The translations under genes were made by a program, and so were the position numbers. Below, piece after piece: positions 39,244 through 39,366 of a stretch of 39,366 nt of DNA (its first letter is position 1; each line of letters opens with the position of its first letter). Source of the stretch: Pirellulales bacterium (lineage in GTDB: Bacteria; Planctomycetota; Planctomycetia; Pirellulales; JAICIG01). The DNA is taken from assembly GCA_035533075.1 (NCBI GenBank), contig DATLUO010000161.1, positions 1 to 39,366 of the forward strand. Reading direction: 5' to 3'. The notes under the pieces were generated by a model. The model made no database searches and was not told where the DNA came from. It worked only from the letters and a program-made list of their open reading frames with translations.

Positions 39244-39366
39244 ATGCCAGCCTATGCCCGTCGCCAGATCGTCGACGAAACCGAAGTCGGCATCTACCAC
39301 TGCGTCTCGCGCTGCGTCCGCAGGGCCTTTCTGTGCGGACAAGACGCCCTTACGGGCCGCAATTTT
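39244..39366 (+). CDS. REP-associated tyrosine transposase (IS200-like), partial
   Basis: The gene starts at ATG 39244 with GAGGTG five bases upstream and runs off the end of the window after 41 codons. It reads MPAYARRQIVDETEVGIYHC and then VSRCVRRAFLCGQDALTGRN and F. The YHCVSRCVRRAFLC line is the N-terminal part of IS200-like Y1 transposases of the RAYT type common in planctomycetes; the HUH motif and catalytic Tyr would lie beyond the window. Such proteins act on REP palindromes, and three palindromic families occur in this window, but which one it recognises cannot be told. Confidence 0.75.
   Translation, partial: MPAYARRQIVDETEVGIYHCVSRCVRRAFLCGQDALTGRNF

Overview
The window looks like chromosomal DNA of a planctomycete, probably of the Pirellulales. 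The evidence is the GC-rich sequence and several gene families typical of that phylum: a BBP7 outer-membrane barrel, a PSCyt1/DUF1549/DUF1553 protein, a PVC-type haem-binding dehydrogenase, a sulfatase with a C-terminal sugar-binding-like domain, a DUF4214/GDSL protein with an LEPR-type N-terminal motif, a ceramidase-like protein, and a RAYT-type transposase with REP-like palindromes. This assignment is inferred from family content.

Layout. 1-5.8 kb holds a secreted SH3-like protein, a convergent BBP7 porin, a divergent MarR regulator, an FkbM methyltransferase and a DUF4214-GDSL hydrolase, with two large palindromic repeats. 5.9-11.8 kb is the most unusual part: a secreted cytochrome c/ankyrin/cyclase-fold protein, a YtrA-type GntR regulator coupled to a slipin, and an acyltransferase-3 membrane protein with ankyrin repeats inserted between membrane helices. 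12.3-20.1 kb is a co-directional cluster of PSCyt1-DUF1549-DUF1553 protein, sulfatase and PVC dehydrogenase, which probably acts on sulfated carbohydrate in the periplasm. 20.2-24.2 kb holds a PIN toxin-antitoxin pair, a frameshifted DUF433 gene, a small hypothetical, a ceramidase-like enzyme and an arylamine N-acetyltransferase. 24.3-30.9 kb holds planctomycete-specific exported proteins, a three-gene minus-strand operon (membrane protein, HTTM-like protein, TIM-barrel isomerase), a Cys-rich small protein and a lipoprotein, the last two with strong terminators.

31.1-39.4 kb is a worn, mosaic region around tRNA-Arg(CCT) and tRNA-Met(CAT). It contains many gene relics: Gfo/Idh oxidoreductase, UPF0175 antitoxin, CPXCG protein, integrase N-terminus, DUF4365, alpha/beta hydrolase, HTH protein and beta-propeller. 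Among them lie intact genes (a SAM methyltransferase, a HicA-like small protein, transketolase, several hypotheticals). The window ends inside a REP-associated transposase gene.

Cross-cutting signals: four genes have a recognisable promoter whose predicted start site falls on or within a few bases of the start codon, suggesting leaderless or near-leaderless mRNAs. Three families of long inverted repeats occur, two of them in both full hairpin and half forms. A methyltransferase gene sits exactly between two truncated genes. The best candidate for an undescribed system is the extracytoplasmic ankyrin/slipin/acyltransferase neighbourhood at 5.9-11.8 kb.
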